A stretch of DNA of 44,667 nt from Mesorhizobium alhagi CCNWXJ12-2 (GCF_000236565.1 NZ_AHAM01000068.1:1-44667), one strand, 5' to 3'; shown: positions 27,170 through 38,736, counted from the stretch's first letter. A program made the numbers and translations. Notes: generated by a model not told the origin, from the letters alone.

Positions 27170-27811
27170 TTATTCCTCGTCGGCCTCTTCTTCTTCCTCT
27201 TCCACCTCGGCCGCCGTCTCTTCAGCAGCTTCCGGCTTCATGGCCGAGGAGCTTGCGACGGTCGCGATGGTGAAGTCGCGGTCCGAGATGACCGGCTTGA
27301 CGCCGGCCGGCAGCTTGACCGCCGAAATGTGGATCGAATCGCCGATATCCGTGCCGGTGAGATCGATCGTAATGGAATCGGGGATCGCATTGGCCGGGCA
27401 GTGGAACTCGACTTCGTGGCGCACGATGTTGAGAACGCCGCCGCGCTTGATGCCGGGCGACTTCTCTTCGTTGATGAAGTGGACCGGGACGTTGACGTTG
27501 ACCTCGGTGTCCTTGCCGATGCGCAGGAAATCCACATGCATCGGGAAATCGCGGACGGGGTCGAGCTGGTAGTCCTTAGGTAGAACCTGAACCTTCTTGC
27601 CGCCGACGTCGATCGTGGCGATGGTGGTCAAAAAACCGCCGCCGTGGATCTTGTAGTAGATGTCCTTGTAGGACAGGGCGATCGCCAGGGGAGGCTGTTT
27701 GTCGCCGTAGATGACTGCAGGCACTTTGCCGTTGCGGCGAACTTCACGGGCGGACCCCTTACCGACCTGTTCGCGCGTTTCGGCCTTGAGCTCGTAAGTG
27801 TCGTGGCTCAT
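27170..27811 (-). CDS. rplY: 50S ribosomal protein L25/general stress protein Ctc
   Basis: 213 aa from ATG 27811, with AAGGA eight bases upstream; the frame extends to 28468 but only as antisense of the helicase region. The N-terminal L25 domain ([20 protein letters not shown]) binds 5S rRNA and the C-terminal TL5-type beta domain follows. A Glu-rich tail ends [10 protein letters not shown]. First gene of rplY-pth. Confidence 0.96.
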   Translation of the reverse strand: MSHDTYELKAETREQVGKGSAREVRRNGKVPAVIYGDKQPPLAIALSYKDIYYKIHGGGFLTTIATIDVGGKKVQVLPKDYQLDPVRDFPMHVDFLRIGKDTEVNVNVPVHFINEEKSPGIKRGGVLNIVRHEVEFHCPANAIPDSITIDLTGTDIGDSIHISAVKLPAGVKPVISDRDFTIATVASSSAMKPEAAEETAAEVEEEEEEADEE

Positions 27812-28220
27812 GGCATTTCCTTTCGGGTTTACTGGAGCGTCTGCGGCGGGCGCTTGCCCTGCCCCAAACGTCGAAAGCCGCCGGATGAGGCGGCCTTCCG
27901 CCGCGTTGCCTCCAAGGGTGTCTACGCGGGTGGCGGCTCTATAGCCGAAGGCATCCGAGAGCGCAAGTTTGCGCAGAATTTCCAACTCTGTTCGGGCGGA
28001 AAAAAATAATTCGAACACCGGGAACCTTTTTGAAGGCTGCCCGTTATCGACCGCTAACGTTTGTAGTTGAAGCTTCAACGTGGGCACGGACCGGCGGTCG
28101 CGACCCCCAAGCCCCCCGCCCAGCGATCGTCGGTCCATCCCCAATTGTCCTGAAAATCGCCGCCTCCGCGCTACCGCGAAGTTGCTGCTCTTGCTACACA
28201 AAGCAGCAAATTCTTCGAAG
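27812..28220. other. 409-bp gap upstream of rplY
   Basis: Contains the rplY promoter (27939-27967), a perfect 14-bp palindrome GTTGAAGCTTCAAC (28066-28079) and a C-rich run (about 28108-28124) whose complement has three G-tracts. I see no gene and no classical terminator for the helicase gene. Confidence 0.6.
27939..27967 (-). promoter_or_regulatory. rplY promoter
   Basis: On the minus strand CTTGCG (27962-27967), a 17-bp spacer, then CTATAG (27939-27944). This is close to the rhizobial consensus CTTGAC-N17-CTATAT. It lies about 130 bases before the rplY start. Confidence 0.7.
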
Positions 28221-29999
28221 CTATGGCTTCGGGCGCTTCTTCTTGAGCTTCTTCGGTGGAGGCGCGCCGGTCGAAGCCTCCGGCCGTGGTTTGCTCTTCG
28301 GCTTGAATTTGCCCTTTTTCGCGCTGTTCCAGGAGCCCGGCGCGGCTTCGTTGGCCGGCCCGGTTTTGGCCGGGGCCTTGCCGTCGAGACGCTGGATCGT
28401 GACGCCCTTTTCGCCGGTGCCGTTCTCCCTGACCGCAGCCCAGAAGCTTTCCGCCTTGTCGCCGGCAATTTCGAACTGGCTTTCCGTGTCGAGAATCTTG
28501 ATCGAGCCCACGGCCCGTTTGGTGATGTGGCCGGCTTTGCAGATCATCGGCAAGAGCCAGCGCGGCTCGGCGCGGTGCTTGCGGCCGACGGAGACGCGGA
28601 ACCAGACGCCGTTGGTGAAGTCGCTGCGATCCCGGGGTGGCGCTTCCGCGCGAGGCTCGCGCTGTCCGCGCTCGGCGAAGCTCGAAGGGGCGTCGAGGAG
28701 TTCTTCCGGGGCAGGGCGCGCCGCCAGTTGGAGGCGGAGATAGGCTGCAGCGATGTGCTCGGCGCTGTGGGCGTTCATCAATTCCTTGACGAATGCGATC
28801 TCGTCCTCGCCCGGCGCCACCGCCAAGGCCGGATCCTCGAGAATGCGCTCCCTGTTGTGCCGTTCGATGTCGCTCGCCGTCGGCGCGGGCACGGTCCGCG
28901 CCGTGAGCTTCGCCAGCTTCAGCACGCGCGCAGCGGCATTGCGCCGATGATATGGCACGATCAGCGTGCAGATGCCCTTGCGGCCGGCACGCCCGGTGCG
29001 CCCGCTGCGGTGCAGCAGCGTGTCGGGGTTGGTCGGCATGTCGGCATGAATGACCAGGTCGAGATTGGGCAAGTCGATGCCCCGCGCCGCGACGTCGGTC
29101 GCTACGCAGACGCGGGCGCGGCCGTCGCGCATCGATTGCAGTGCGTTTGTGCGCTCCGCCTGACTGAGTTCGCCCGATAGTGCAACGACCGGAAAGCCGC
29201 GATTTCCAAGGCGGCTGGCCAGATGCTTCACCGCTTCGCGGGTATGGCAAAAGATGATCGTGTTCTGTGAATCGAAGAACAGCAGCGTGTTAATGATGGC
29301 GTTTTCGCGGTCGGCCGGCGCGACCAGGATCTGCTGGTATTCGATGTCGCTGTGTTGGCTGCTTTCGCCCGCCGCCGTGATGCGCAGCGCGTCGCGCTGG
29401 AAGCGTTTTGCCAGTTGCGCGATCTGGTTGGGAACGGTGGCCGAGAACATCAGCGTCCGGCGCTCATCGGGCGCGGCAGCGAGAATGAATTCGAGGTCGT
29501 CGCGAAAACCCAGGTCGAGCATCTCGTCGGCCTCGTCGAGGACGACCGCGCGAAGTTCCGAAATATCGAGCGAGCCGCGCGTGATGTGATCGCGCAGGCG
29601 GCCGGGCGTACCGACAACGATATGCGCGCCGTCGGCGAGCGCCCGGCGTTCGGTGCGCATGTCCATGCCGCCGACACAGGAGCCGATGCGCGCTCCCGTG
29701 TCGCGATAGAGCCATTCGAATTCGCGACGAACCTGCATAGCGAGTTCGCGCGTCGGTGCGACGATCAGCGCCAGCGGCAGGCCGGCCGGGCCGAATCGCG
29801 GCGAACCGCCCAGAAGCGTCGGCGCGATCGCGATGCCGAACGCGACCGTCTTGCCCGAACCGGTCTGCGCCGACACCAACAGATCGGCGCTCTGCGCTTC
29901 CGTGCCGAGCATCGCGCTCTGCACGGGCGTCAGCCTGTCGTAGGCACGGGCCGCGAGCGCAGCCTTCAGCGGCGGCGCCATCGTGTCGAATTCGGTCAT
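28221..29999 (-). CDS. DEAD-box RNA helicase with DbpA-type C-terminal domain
   Basis: 592 aa from the ATG at 29999; an ATG at 30014 adds five residues, and neither has a strong ribosome binding site. Motif I AQTGSGKT (44-51), motif II DEAD (VLDEADEM, about 150), motif III SAT and motif [13 protein letters not shown] are intact. Residues about 455-530 ([20 protein letters not shown] onward) fit the DbpA RNA-binding domain. A Lys/Pro-rich tail ends [10 protein letters not shown]. Probable roles: ribosome assembly or RNA turnover. Confidence 0.95.
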   Translation of the reverse strand: MTEFDTMAPPLKAALAARAYDRLTPVQSAMLGTEAQSADLLVSAQTGSGKTVAFGIAIAPTLLGGSPRFGPAGLPLALIVAPTRELAMQVRREFEWLYRDTGARIGSCVGGMDMRTERRALADGAHIVVGTPGRLRDHITRGSLDISELRAVVLDEADEMLDLGFRDDLEFILAAAPDERRTLMFSATVPNQIAQLAKRFQRDALRITAAGESSQHSDIEYQQILVAPADRENAIINTLLFFDSQNTIIFCHTREAVKHLASRLGNRGFPVVALSGELSQAERTNALQSMRDGRARVCVATDVAARGIDLPNLDLVIHADMPTNPDTLLHRSGRTGRAGRKGICTLIVPYHRRNAAARVLKLAKLTARTVPAPTASDIERHNRERILEDPALAVAPGEDEIAFVKELMNAHSAEHIAAAYLRLQLAARPAPEELLDAPSSFAERGQREPRAEAPPRDRSDFTNGVWFRVSVGRKHRAEPRWLLPMICKAGHITKRAVGSIKILDTESQFEIAGDKAESFWAAVRENGTGEKGVTIQRLDGKAPAKTGPANEAAPGSWNSAKKGKFKPKSKPRPEASTGAPPPKKLKKKRPKP

Positions 30000-30030
30000 G
30001 GAACGAACTTTCATTGTATATGTAGCGGCG

Positions 30031-30044
30031 GCTCAAATTTGAGC
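30031..30044. promoter_or_regulatory. 14-bp palindrome upstream of the helicase gene
   Basis: GCTCAAATTTGAGC is a perfect palindrome 31 bases before the ATG at 29999. It could be a repressor site; no -35/-10 pair is clear around it, though CTTGAC occurs about 20 bp upstream on the minus strand. Confidence 0.35.
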
Positions 30045-30260
30045 GGGCGCGCAATCAGACAGTCAAGGCCTCTCCCTAAAGAGTTGGGCAGGGACCGGCA
30101 AGCTGCCAGCGAGGGTGCGGCTTTATAGCGTTCGCCGTGAAATCGTCATTGAACATGGCCGCCGGCAGGGCTAAGGTCTTGATATCGGGGGCATGGGTGG
30201 ACTCCCCGTTGAGGCTTCGGCCCAAGTTCCGCCTTCGCTTGTTTATGCGGAGGAAAAACC

Positions 30261-31070
30261 ATGCCTCGAAGAATCTCAGCCCAGGAACTTGTTGCGTTGA
30301 CCGGCACAGACCGGTTTCCTCATGTCGTTGATGTGAGGCGCGACAGCGTTTTCCGGAGTTCCGGCAAGCGTATCGCCGGTGCTGTCTGGCGCGATCACCT
30401 GAAGACCGCCGAATGGCTGCCCGAGTTCGCCGACGGCCGCCAGGTCGTCATCTATTGCATTCACGGCCACAATGTCAGCGAGTTAGCCACCGCGCGACTG
30501 GCAGCGGAAGGCGCCGATGTCGCCATGCTGGAGGGCGGCATGGAGGCCTATGAGGACGCCGGCGGCGTCATGGTCACGCGCGACGGACCGAGCGTGGATG
30601 TCGCCACCGGCCCGAGCGTCTGGGTGACCAGGGAAAGGCCGAAGATAGACCGGATCGCCTGTCCGTGGCTTGTCCGCCGCTTCATCGATCCGTTTGCGAT
30701 ATTCCATTTCGTCGCGGCAGAATGGGTAAGGGACGTTGCCGACGAGATTGGGGGGATTCCCTATGACATCAAGGATGTGCACTATTCGCATCGCGGCGTG
30801 GAGTGCACCTTCGACACGTTGATTTCCGAGTTCGGCCTGACCGATCCCGCCTTGCTCCATCTTGCAAGAATCGTGCGGGGGGCCGATACGGCGGGCCTGG
30901 AACTGGAGCCGCAGGCGGCTGGACTTCTGGCGATCTCGCTCGGACTCTCGGCGATCGAAGCGGACGATCTGGCGCAACTGGAAAAGGGCATGGTGATCTA
31001 CGACGCGCTTTATGGCTGGTGTCGCCATGCCACCCAGGAAACGCACAATTGGCCGGTGAAGGCGGCATAG
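30261..31070 (+). CDS. chrB: Rhodanese-ChrB fusion, chromate resistance protein
   Basis: 269 aa, with GGAGG eight bases before ATG 30261. Residues 1-110 form a rhodanese domain whose catalytic Cys is C66 in VIYCIHGHNVS. From about 125 on it is the ChrB C-terminal (Chrome_Resist) domain: RPKIDRIACPWLVRRFIDP and VECTFDTLISEF. ChrB proteins serve as chromate-responsive regulators or accessory factors of ChrA. Here the usual N-terminal ChrB part is replaced by the sulfurtransferase. It ends one base before chrA. Confidence 0.92.
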   Translation: MPRRISAQELVALTGTDRFPHVVDVRRDSVFRSSGKRIAGAVWRDHLKTAEWLPEFADGRQVVIYCIHGHNVSELATARLAAEGADVAMLEGGMEAYEDAGGVMVTRDGPSVDVATGPSVWVTRERPKIDRIACPWLVRRFIDPFAIFHFVAAEWVRDVADEIGGIPYDIKDVHYSHRGVECTFDTLISEFGLTDPALLHLARIVRGADTAGLELEPQAAGLLAISLGLSAIEADDLAQLEKGMVIYDALYGWCRHATQETHNWPVKAA

Positions 31071-31071
31071 C

Positions 31072-32412
<1,341 letters not shown>

Positions 32413-32417
32413 GGCAG

Positions 32418-33353
32418 CTAATCGAACAGGCTCGAGACCGATTCCTCAGTGGCCGTCCGGGAGATCGCTTCGCCGATCAGGTCGGCGATAGAGACGACGC
32501 GGATGTTGTGCGCGGCCTCTATTGCGGAGGTCGGCTGGATCGAATCCGTGATCACCAGTTCCTGCAGCTTCGATGCCGCAATGCGGGCTGCCGCGCCGCC
32601 GGACAGTACGGCGTGGGTGATATAAGCGGTGACGGTGGTCGCCCCGTTGGCGAGAAGCGCGTCGGCGGCGTTGCACAGCGTGCCGCCGGAATCGACGATG
32701 TCGTCGATCAGTAGGCAATCCTTGCCGCGAACGTCGCCGATGACGTTCATCACTTCCGATTCGCCCGGCCGCTCGCGGCGCTTGTCGACGATCGCCAGTT
32801 GCGCGTCGATGCGCTTGGCGAGCGCACGGGCGCGAACCACACCGCCGACATCCGGAGAAACGACCATGACATTGGCGAGTTGCTTGTACTTGGCCTTGAC
32901 GTCGCGCGCCATCACCGGGACGGCGAACAGATTGTCGGTCGGAATGTCGAAAAAGCCCTGTATCTGCCCGGCGTGGAGGTCGAGGGTCAACACGCGGTCG
33001 ACGCCGGCGCGGGTGATCATGTTGGCGACAAGCTTCGCCGAGATCGGCGTGCGACCGGAAGCGCGGCGATCCTGCCGCGCATAGCCGAAATAGGGAATGA
33101 CGGCGGTGATGCGGCGCGCCGAGGAGCGCATGAAGGCGTCGATCATGATGAGAAGTTCCATCAGATGATCGTTGGTCGGGAACGAGGTCGACTGCAGGAT
33201 GAAGACATCCTCGCCGCGGACGTTCTCCTGGATCTCGACGAAAATTTCCTGGTCGGCGAAGCGCCGCACGCTGGCTTTGCCGATCGGTACATTGAGATAG
33301 CGGGCGACCGCTTCGGCCAGCACCCGGTTGGAATTGCCCGCGAAGAGTTTCAT
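32418..33353 (-). CDS. prs: Ribose-phosphate pyrophosphokinase
   Basis: 311 aa, the usual length. Flexible-loop and ATP segments [15 protein letters not shown] and [18 protein letters not shown], the ribose-phosphate loop [10 protein letters not shown] and [18 protein letters not shown] are all intact. It makes PRPP for purine, pyrimidine, His and NAD synthesis and supplies the Apt substrate. AGGA lies seven bases before ATG 33353. Confidence 0.97.
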   Translation of the reverse strand: MKLFAGNSNRVLAEAVARYLNVPIGKASVRRFADQEIFVEIQENVRGEDVFILQSTSFPTNDHLMELLIMIDAFMRSSARRITAVIPYFGYARQDRRASGRTPISAKLVANMITRAGVDRVLTLDLHAGQIQGFFDIPTDNLFAVPVMARDVKAKYKQLANVMVVSPDVGGVVRARALAKRIDAQLAIVDKRRERPGESEVMNVIGDVRGKDCLLIDDIVDSGGTLCNAADALLANGATTVTAYITHAVLSGGAAARIAASKLQELVITDSIQPTSAIEAAHNIRVVSIADLIGEAISRTATEESVSSLFD

Positions 33354-33383
33354 ACACCGTTCCTGGTAGGAATATGAGGCGGC

Positions 33384-33411
33384 TTTTAGCGGCCTTCGCT
33401 GCTATTGCAAG
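33384..33411 (-). promoter_or_regulatory. Candidate prs promoter
   Basis: On the minus strand CTTGCA (33406-33411), a 16-bp spacer and CTAAAA (33384-33389), about 30 bases before the prs start. Resembles rhizobial housekeeping promoters. Confidence 0.4.
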
Positions 33412-33468
33412 CGCCGGGATACGTTTTCGGCCCACAATCCATAGATTTGGTTGATCGCATTGCCGTGA

Positions 33469-34041
33469 TCAGCCGGTGCGCGCCGAAAGCCAGGTAATCA
33501 GCTGGTCTATGGTCGCATCGGCAATCGTCTGCATGGTTGACGAGGAAACAGACGACCAGCCGTCACCGCCAGCGGACCGCGCCTTTTGCTGTCCCGTGAT
33601 GCGGTGAACCCGGTTTCCGGCGGGATCGTAGACATCCCAGACATAGATGACGGTGGTTTCCTTGCCTTCGGCAAGCGGCGTGAAATAGCCCTTCAGCACA
33701 TGCGTCGTGGCTGGGTCATTGCTGCGTGCAAGCACGATGCCGCGCTCGCGGGCACGAGTGGACAGCCGCTGGGACAGCGTCGTCGCGGCCTCGACGGAGG
33801 TGCCGACGATCGGAGCGAACTGAATGCGAGCATTGGCCGCGACGGCGGCGCTCTGGGCTGGCGTCGGCGTCGTCGATGCGCCGGGCGTGGCTGTGGTGGC
33901 CGGCTGCAACGGAGCGGCGTCGCCTTGCGCCGGCGGCTGTGCGGCGATGGCGGAAGGCTCGAGGACGTCCTGGGTGCTGGTGCAGGCCGACAATGCGGCC
34001 GCGGCGAGCAATGACACGGCCATTGACGGCAAACGTCTCAT
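33469..34041 (-). CDS. Predicted lipoprotein
   Basis: 190 aa from ATG 34041, with AGAGG nine bases upstream. The signal peptide ends in the lipobox LSAC (MAVSLLAAAALSAC), so it should be modified by Lgt, encoded nearby. An Ala/Pro/Thr-rich linker leads to a folded domain (ARIQFAPIVGTSVEAATTL, then a WDVYDPAGNRVHRITGQQK segment). Function unknown; a conserved rhizobial envelope protein is likely. Confidence 0.88.
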   Translation of the reverse strand: MRRLPSMAVSLLAAAALSACTSTQDVLEPSAIAAQPPAQGDAAPLQPATTATPGASTTPTPAQSAAVAANARIQFAPIVGTSVEAATTLSQRLSTRARERGIVLARSNDPATTHVLKGYFTPLAEGKETTVIYVWDVYDPAGNRVHRITGQQKARSAGGDGWSSVSSSTMQTIADATIDQLITWLSARTG

Positions 34042-34099
34042 TCTCCCGAACCTCTCTGCGCCCCTCGCGCCAAGCGGAAATCCCTTTCGCATTCCGGAT

Positions 34100-35251
34100 T
34101 CACTTCACGATCAAGTCGAGATCATGGCGCGAAAGCGGCCTGGGCTGCGAATCCGTCGTCAGGTAAGTGCGGCCTAGCGTCATGGCGGTTTCAGTCTCGG
34201 AATCCATGATGATCATGTGCGCAAACAGCGTCATGTTCGGCGCTATGGGTTCCGGGTTGCCCTGGTAGAACATCGGCATGTCCATCCATGAAGGCGTGAA
34301 ACGGGCACCCAGCGAATAGCCGCAGGCGTTGAGCCGGTGCTTCGTAAGGCCGTGAGCTTCCAGCGTCCGCGCATGAGCGTCGAACACGTCGCCGAAGGTG
34401 TTGCCCGGCGTCATGGCCTTTTCGACGGCAATAAGCGCGTCGCGCGAGGCGTCGAACAGTTCCTGATGCCGCTTCGAGACTTTGCCGGTGAGTACGGTGC
34501 GCATCATGGCGGCGTGGTAATGGTGGAACACGCCGGCCCATTCGAGCGTCAACTGGTCGTTCTTCAGGAGCTTTCGGCGGCCGGCCTTGTAGCGGCAGAG
34601 GAGCGCGTCGGCGCCCGATCCGATGATGAACTCGTTGGCGGGATAATCTCCGCCGCCGGCAAAGATCGCGCTCTGCATTGCCGCAAGGATAACGCCTTCG
34701 TCGGCGCCCTGTTTGATCAGTCCAAGCGCTGCATCGAAAGCGTCGTCGGCCAGATTGGCCGCCTTCTCCGCTTTCTGGATCTCGGCCGGGCTCTTGAACA
34801 GGCGCAGGCGCTGGACGATACCGGAAGCGTCGGCGATCTGGCCAAATGTCTGCAATTGGTCGTCAAGCCTGCGGCCGTTGAAGGCGGTCAAGCCATGGGT
34901 GTCGTATTCAACGCCGATGCGAGCGCCCAGAAGATCCAGTTCGTTCAGCAGATTGCGCAGGTCGAGCGCCGGATTGGCATCCGCCCGGTCGGTCCACACG
35001 ACGATGTTTTCGATCGTGGACGTGTGACGCGCCTGGCGCAGATCGGCCGACCGCGTCAGGAGAACCATCGAGCCGTCCGCCTCCAGCACGAGGCACTGGA
35101 AGAAGCAGAAACCGAACGTGTCGTAGCCGGTCAGCCAGTACATGCTTTCCTGCGCGAACAGCAGAAGCGCATCGAGCTTCTTTTCGGCCATCTCGATCAT
35201 CAGCCGGTCGCGGCGCGCGTCGAATTCCGATCGTTCAAAATGCAGCGCCAT
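34100..35251 (-). CDS. M24 family hydrolase (creatinase / ectoine hydrolase DoeA-like)
   Basis: 383 aa from ATG 35251, which overlaps the pgeF stop (TGATG) and uses GGAGG nearby. N-terminal creatinase domain, then the pita-bread fold. The canonical metal-binding Asp pair of aminopeptidase P is absent: the segment reads EWAGVFHHYHAAMMRTV. This and CGYSLGARFTPSWMDMP resemble creatinase and ectoine hydrolase more than Xaa-Pro peptidases. A C-N bond hydrolase is probable; the substrate is unknown. Confidence 0.88.
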   Translation of the reverse strand: MALHFERSEFDARRDRLMIEMAEKKLDALLLFAQESMYWLTGYDTFGFCFFQCLVLEADGSMVLLTRSADLRQARHTSTIENIVVWTDRADANPALDLRNLLNELDLLGARIGVEYDTHGLTAFNGRRLDDQLQTFGQIADASGIVQRLRLFKSPAEIQKAEKAANLADDAFDAALGLIKQGADEGVILAAMQSAIFAGGGDYPANEFIIGSGADALLCRYKAGRRKLLKNDQLTLEWAGVFHHYHAAMMRTVLTGKVSKRHQELFDASRDALIAVEKAMTPGNTFGDVFDAHARTLEAHGLTKHRLNACGYSLGARFTPSWMDMPMFYQGNPEPIAPNMTLFAHMIIMDSETETAMTLGRTYLTTDSQPRPLSRHDLDLIVK

Positions 35252-36045
35252 CAAATTTCCTCCAGAACGATTGCCGAGATCTGCCTGCCGTAATCGGCCT
35301 CCCTGCGATGGGTGGTGCGGCGATAGGAATAGAAAAGGTCTTCCTCGGCATAGGTGCAGCGGTCGAGGCCTTCCGCCGAAACGCCTGCCTTGCGTAGCCG
35401 GTCGAGCGTATAGCGGTTGAGGTCGAACATCGAGTGGCCGCCGTTACGGGACGGCTTGAAATACTTGTCGTTTCCCTCGTCGGCTTGTGCGAATCGCGCG
35501 ACGAACTCGGCTCCGACTTCGTAATTGTCGGGTCCGATCGAAGGGCCGAGCACGGCGACGATGCGTTCGCGCACGGCGCCTAATTCCTCCATTGCGTCGA
35601 TGGTGTTTTCGAGCACGCCGGCGAGCGCCCCTTTCCATCCGGCATGCGCCGCGCCGATCACGCGCGCTTCGGCGTCGGCAAACAGCACCGGCCCGCAATC
35701 TGCAGAAGAAGCGCCAAGCGCCAGTCCCGGCCGGTCGGTCACGATAGCGTCGGCCCGCGGCCGAGGACCTGGAAAAGGTCCGGTGGCGACGATCACGTCC
35801 GGCGAGTGGACTTGATAGACCGACAGCAGCGAATCTGGCGCGACACCCATCCACTCGGCCACGCGCCGACGGTTTTCCTGCACCCGTGCGGGATCGTCAT
35901 TCGAGCCGACGCCGATGTTGAGGCCTTGGTATATGCCTTCCGAAATGCCGCCGACGCGGGTGAAAAAGCCGTGGCGGATGCCCTGTGCTTCCGCATTTGC
36001 AAGCAAAGGTGACCGGAGCGGCTCCGGTTTCGAGTCGGTTCTCAT
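35251..36045 (-). CDS. pgeF: PgeF/YlmD family purine nucleoside phosphorylase-like (multicopper oxidase fold)
   Basis: 264 aa from ATG 36045, with AAGG six bases upstream; the longer frame to 36153 overlaps the upstream gene and is not used. Zn ligands H80 (VYQVHSPD), C117 (SSADCGPVLFAD) and H134 (AAHAGWKGAL) match the DUF152/YlmD family. Members have been described as purine nucleoside phosphorylase/adenosine deaminases and as peptidoglycan editing factor. It follows midA. Confidence 0.94.
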   Translation of the reverse strand: MRTDSKPEPLRSPLLANAEAQGIRHGFFTRVGGISEGIYQGLNIGVGSNDDPARVQENRRRVAEWMGVAPDSLLSVYQVHSPDVIVATGPFPGPRPRADAIVTDRPGLALGASSADCGPVLFADAEARVIGAAHAGWKGALAGVLENTIDAMEELGAVRERIVAVLGPSIGPDNYEVGAEFVARFAQADEGNDKYFKPSRNGGHSMFDLNRYTLDRLRKAGVSAEGLDRCTYAEEDLFYSYRRTTHRREADYGRQISAIVLEEI

Positions 36046-36149
36046 GCTCCGCCTTGTTGTCTCCGAACACCATTGCGTCAAGGCAAATTCGCCCTTGTCC
36101 GCCGGTCGGCGCTCCCGTGGCTGGACAGTGGGGCAGGGGATTTGCCGAG

Positions 36150-37238
36150 TCAATCCGAAGGAATGAAGGGTGGAACGGCGGCCCCGCGCGGCGTGATCGC
36201 GAGCACCTTGAACAGGTTTCCCATCTGGTCAGGGCCGGCAAGGCGTTCGACCTCGCCGGACAGGCGCTCGCGCGTCACAAGGTCGGCGTTTGCACCAAGA
36301 CGCCCGGCGCGCTCGAGCAATCCCATGGCCAGCAGGAATTCGCCCTGCGTCATGATGTGTGCGTCGAGCCCGGCATCGCGCGCGGCTGCGGCAAGGGCGG
36401 AAAAATCGACATGCGCGGTCAGATCCACCTCGCCCGGATGGGCGAGCACGTCGTCATATTGGTGCTTTCGAAGCGCCTGCAGCGTGTCGCCGAGTGCAGG
36501 CGTCGCATAACCATAGTCGAAGAACAGGCCGGCTCCGCCATGACGGGCGATCCACTCGGCTACCGTCTCCATCAGCGCTGCCCGGGCCGGGGAAAGTTCG
36601 GTGATAGAGCCCTCCGGTGCACTTTCGGTCTCCGGCGAGAGCAATGAGGGATCGGGCGCGCCGGCGCCTGCAACGAAGGTCAGGCTGCCGGCCTCATCCA
36701 AGCCTACCGCTCGCTCGCGCCATTTGCCGCCGGTGCGGACATATTGGCGGATCGGAACTGCGTCGAAGAGTTCATTGCCGACGATGAGCAATGGTTGCGA
36801 GTCAAGATTGTCGACGGAACCATGCCAGCTGATGCCTGCGTCAATATTAGACAGCGTTTCCTTCTGAATTTCAGCCAGCCTCGGGCTGGTCTCGATCATC
36901 GCGAAATCGGCTCCGGTCGCCAAGCCGGGATCAAGCCTCGAAAGCGTGCGCAGCACATCCTTCATCAGCGTGCCACGGCCGGGGCCGATCTCGGCGACGG
37001 TAACAGGCATTGGCCGGCCGATCGCATCCCAGGCGGCCCGCAGCCATACACCGACCAGTTCGCCGAACATCTGGCTGATTTCGGGCGCGGTGATGAAATC
37101 GCCTTCCACGCCGAACGGCTCGCGATTGGTGTAGTAGCCGGACTCTGGATCGAACAGGCAAAGCGCCATGTACTCGGCGACGCTGATCGGTCCGTTGAGC
37201 TCGATCAGAGCGGCAATGCGCTCCTTCAGCCGCGTCAT
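36150..37238 (-). CDS. SAM-dependent methyltransferase, NDUFAF7/MidA family
   Basis: 362 aa from ATG 37238, overlapping the lgt stop by 4 bases. The AdoMet motif [10 protein letters not shown] (83-90) and the family segments [14 protein letters not shown] and [18 protein letters not shown] are clear, followed by [13 protein letters not shown]. The mitochondrial homologue methylates an arginine of complex I subunit NDUFS2; a similar role here is inferred. Confidence 0.95.
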   Translation of the reverse strand: MTRLKERIAALIELNGPISVAEYMALCLFDPESGYYTNREPFGVEGDFITAPEISQMFGELVGVWLRAAWDAIGRPMPVTVAEIGPGRGTLMKDVLRTLSRLDPGLATGADFAMIETSPRLAEIQKETLSNIDAGISWHGSVDNLDSQPLLIVGNELFDAVPIRQYVRTGGKWRERAVGLDEAGSLTFVAGAGAPDPSLLSPETESAPEGSITELSPARAALMETVAEWIARHGGAGLFFDYGYATPALGDTLQALRKHQYDDVLAHPGEVDLTAHVDFSALAAAARDAGLDAHIMTQGEFLLAMGLLERAGRLGANADLVTRERLSGEVERLAGPDQMGNLFKVLAITPRGAAVPPFIPSD

Positions 37239-38086
37239 GCAGGGCTTGGCGCGGCGGTCCTTCTCGCCCTCGCCATCATCCAGATCCCGACAATGACCAT
37301 CGGGATCGACAACACCATGCCCATGGTCAGCCAATTGCCCAGCAAATAGCCGATATGCTGGTCCGGCTCACGGAAAAATTCGACGAAGATGCGCGACGCG
37401 CCATAACCGGCGACGAACGCGCCGGCGACGAACCCGGGCGCCTTCAGCTTGAAAAGCGAATGAGTAAGCAAACGCAGCACCAGGAACAGCACGAGCCCTT
37501 CCAGCGCCGCCTCATAGAGCTGGCTCGGATGGCGTGCAAACGGTCCGCCATTCGGGAACACGAAAGCCCACGGAACGTCGGTCGGCCTGCCCCAAAGCTC
37601 GGAGTTGATGAAGTTGGTGCTGCGGACGAGCCCGAGCGCCACCGGCGCGCCTGCCGCGACCACGTCGAAAAAGCTCCAGACATTGATGCCGCGCGAACGG
37701 GCGAACAGGATCATGGCGAGTGTGGTTCCCGCAAAACCGCCGTGAAACGACATGCCGCCCTGCCAGACGGCGAAGATGTCCAGCGGATTGGCCAGGTAAC
37801 GCTCCAAATCGTAGAACAATATGTAACCGATGCGCCCGCCCGCTACGACGCCGATAGCGGCCCAGACCAGAAAATCATCGAGGTCTTCCGGTTTCATCGG
37901 CAGGGAGCCACCGGCCCAAAGCTTGGAATCCGTCACAAGTCGCTTGGCGTACCAGTAGGCGAAGAGGATGCCGACGATATACGCGAGACCATACCAATGA
38001 ATGGCCAGCGGTCCGATCTGGACGATGACCGGATCGATATTCGGAAACGGCAGCGCCGCGAGTGGCAGGAGGAGATAGTCGGTCAA
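37235..38086 (-). CDS. lgt: Prolipoprotein diacylglyceryl transferase
   Basis: 283 aa, seven membrane helices. FHGGFAG (H115) and the block R155-N158-E163 ([14 protein letters not shown]) are present, but the usual glycines of the GRxGNFIN motif are V154 and T157. The enzyme transfers diacylglycerol to the lipobox Cys of prolipoproteins. Start is TTG 38086 with GGAG six bases upstream. First gene of lgt-midA-pgeF. Confidence 0.95.
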   Translation of the reverse strand: MTDYLLLPLAALPFPNIDPVIVQIGPLAIHWYGLAYIVGILFAYWYAKRLVTDSKLWAGGSLPMKPEDLDDFLVWAAIGVVAGGRIGYILFYDLERYLANPLDIFAVWQGGMSFHGGFAGTTLAMILFARSRGINVWSFFDVVAAGAPVALGLVRSTNFINSELWGRPTDVPWAFVFPNGGPFARHPSQLYEAALEGLVLFLVLRLLTHSLFKLKAPGFVAGAFVAGYGASRIFVEFFREPDQHIGYLLGNWLTMGMVLSIPMVIVGIWMMARARRTAAPSPA

Positions 38087-38176
38087 ACGGAACTCCGGAC
38101 TGGAGGCAATTTGCGTGGACCATGCGGGAGCGCTTTGGCAGGGTCAAGGCGGAGGCGGTGAGCTCTTATCGGGTGA

Positions 38177-38479
38177 TCAATTGTCAGGAAACAGCAACGT
38201 TTCGTAGTCCATGGCGCCATGGAGAATATGAAGGATTTCTATTCGTTCCGATTCTATCCGATAGAAGATCAGATAGCTGCCATGCACGCAGCGGCGAATG
38301 CCCGCCGGACGATTGCTTTGCAACAAGGGAAATCGTTTGGGCATTTCGGCAATGCTCATACAGCGTTCCCGCAATTCCAGAACAAACGTCACGGCACGAC
38401 CGGGATTTTGTAGTGCAATGTAATCGCCAATAGCTTCGAGGTCCTGTTCCGCCGCGTCGGCGAAAGCGATCCGCGTCAC
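38177..38479 (-). CDS. RelE/ParE family toxin
   Basis: 100 aa, start GTG 38479 overlapping the antitoxin stop (GTGA). The fold pattern TRIAFADAAEQDLEAIGDYI and the C-terminal YLIFYRIESERIEILHILHG are typical. ParE proteins inhibit gyrase and RelE proteins cut mRNA; the ParD-like partner favours ParE. Confidence 0.92.
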   Translation of the reverse strand: MTRIAFADAAEQDLEAIGDYIALQNPGRAVTFVLELRERCMSIAEMPKRFPLLQSNRPAGIRRCVHGSYLIFYRIESERIEILHILHGAMDYETLLFPDN

Positions 38480-38736
38480 TTGCGGTTCTCAGCCTGAGAT
38501 CGGTATTTAGCTTCGAGCCGGGCAAATACTTCTTCCGCCGGCTTCACCCGGCCCGCATCAGCATCGGCTATTCCCCGCGCGAGCGCGGCGTCGAGTGCGG
38601 CAAGCCTTGCCTCGCGCTCCTCGATTAGCCTGACGCCTTCGCGCAGTACCTCGCTTTTAGAGTTGTAGCGGCCCTTGTTTACGAGTTTGCTGACGAACTC
38701 TTCGAGGTGAGGGCCGAGATCGGCGCTGATCGGCAT
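38476..38736 (-). CDS. ParD-type antitoxin
   Basis: 86 aa, CopG/ParD type: GPHLEEFVSKLVNKGRYNSK then SEVLREGVRLIEERE form the ribbon-helix-helix, and the charged C-terminus binds the toxin. GGAG lies six bases before ATG 38736. The module sits between lgt and ubiK. Confidence 0.92.
   Translation of the reverse strand: MPISADLGPHLEEFVSKLVNKGRYNSKSEVLREGVRLIEEREARLAALDAALARGIADADAGRVKPAEEVFARLEAKYRSQAENRK

Noticed and set aside
27812..28468. N-terminal extension of rplY by 219 codons
   Set aside because: Ser/Arg-rich, passes the rplY promoter and overlaps the helicase gene antisense-like frame; L25 starts at 27811.
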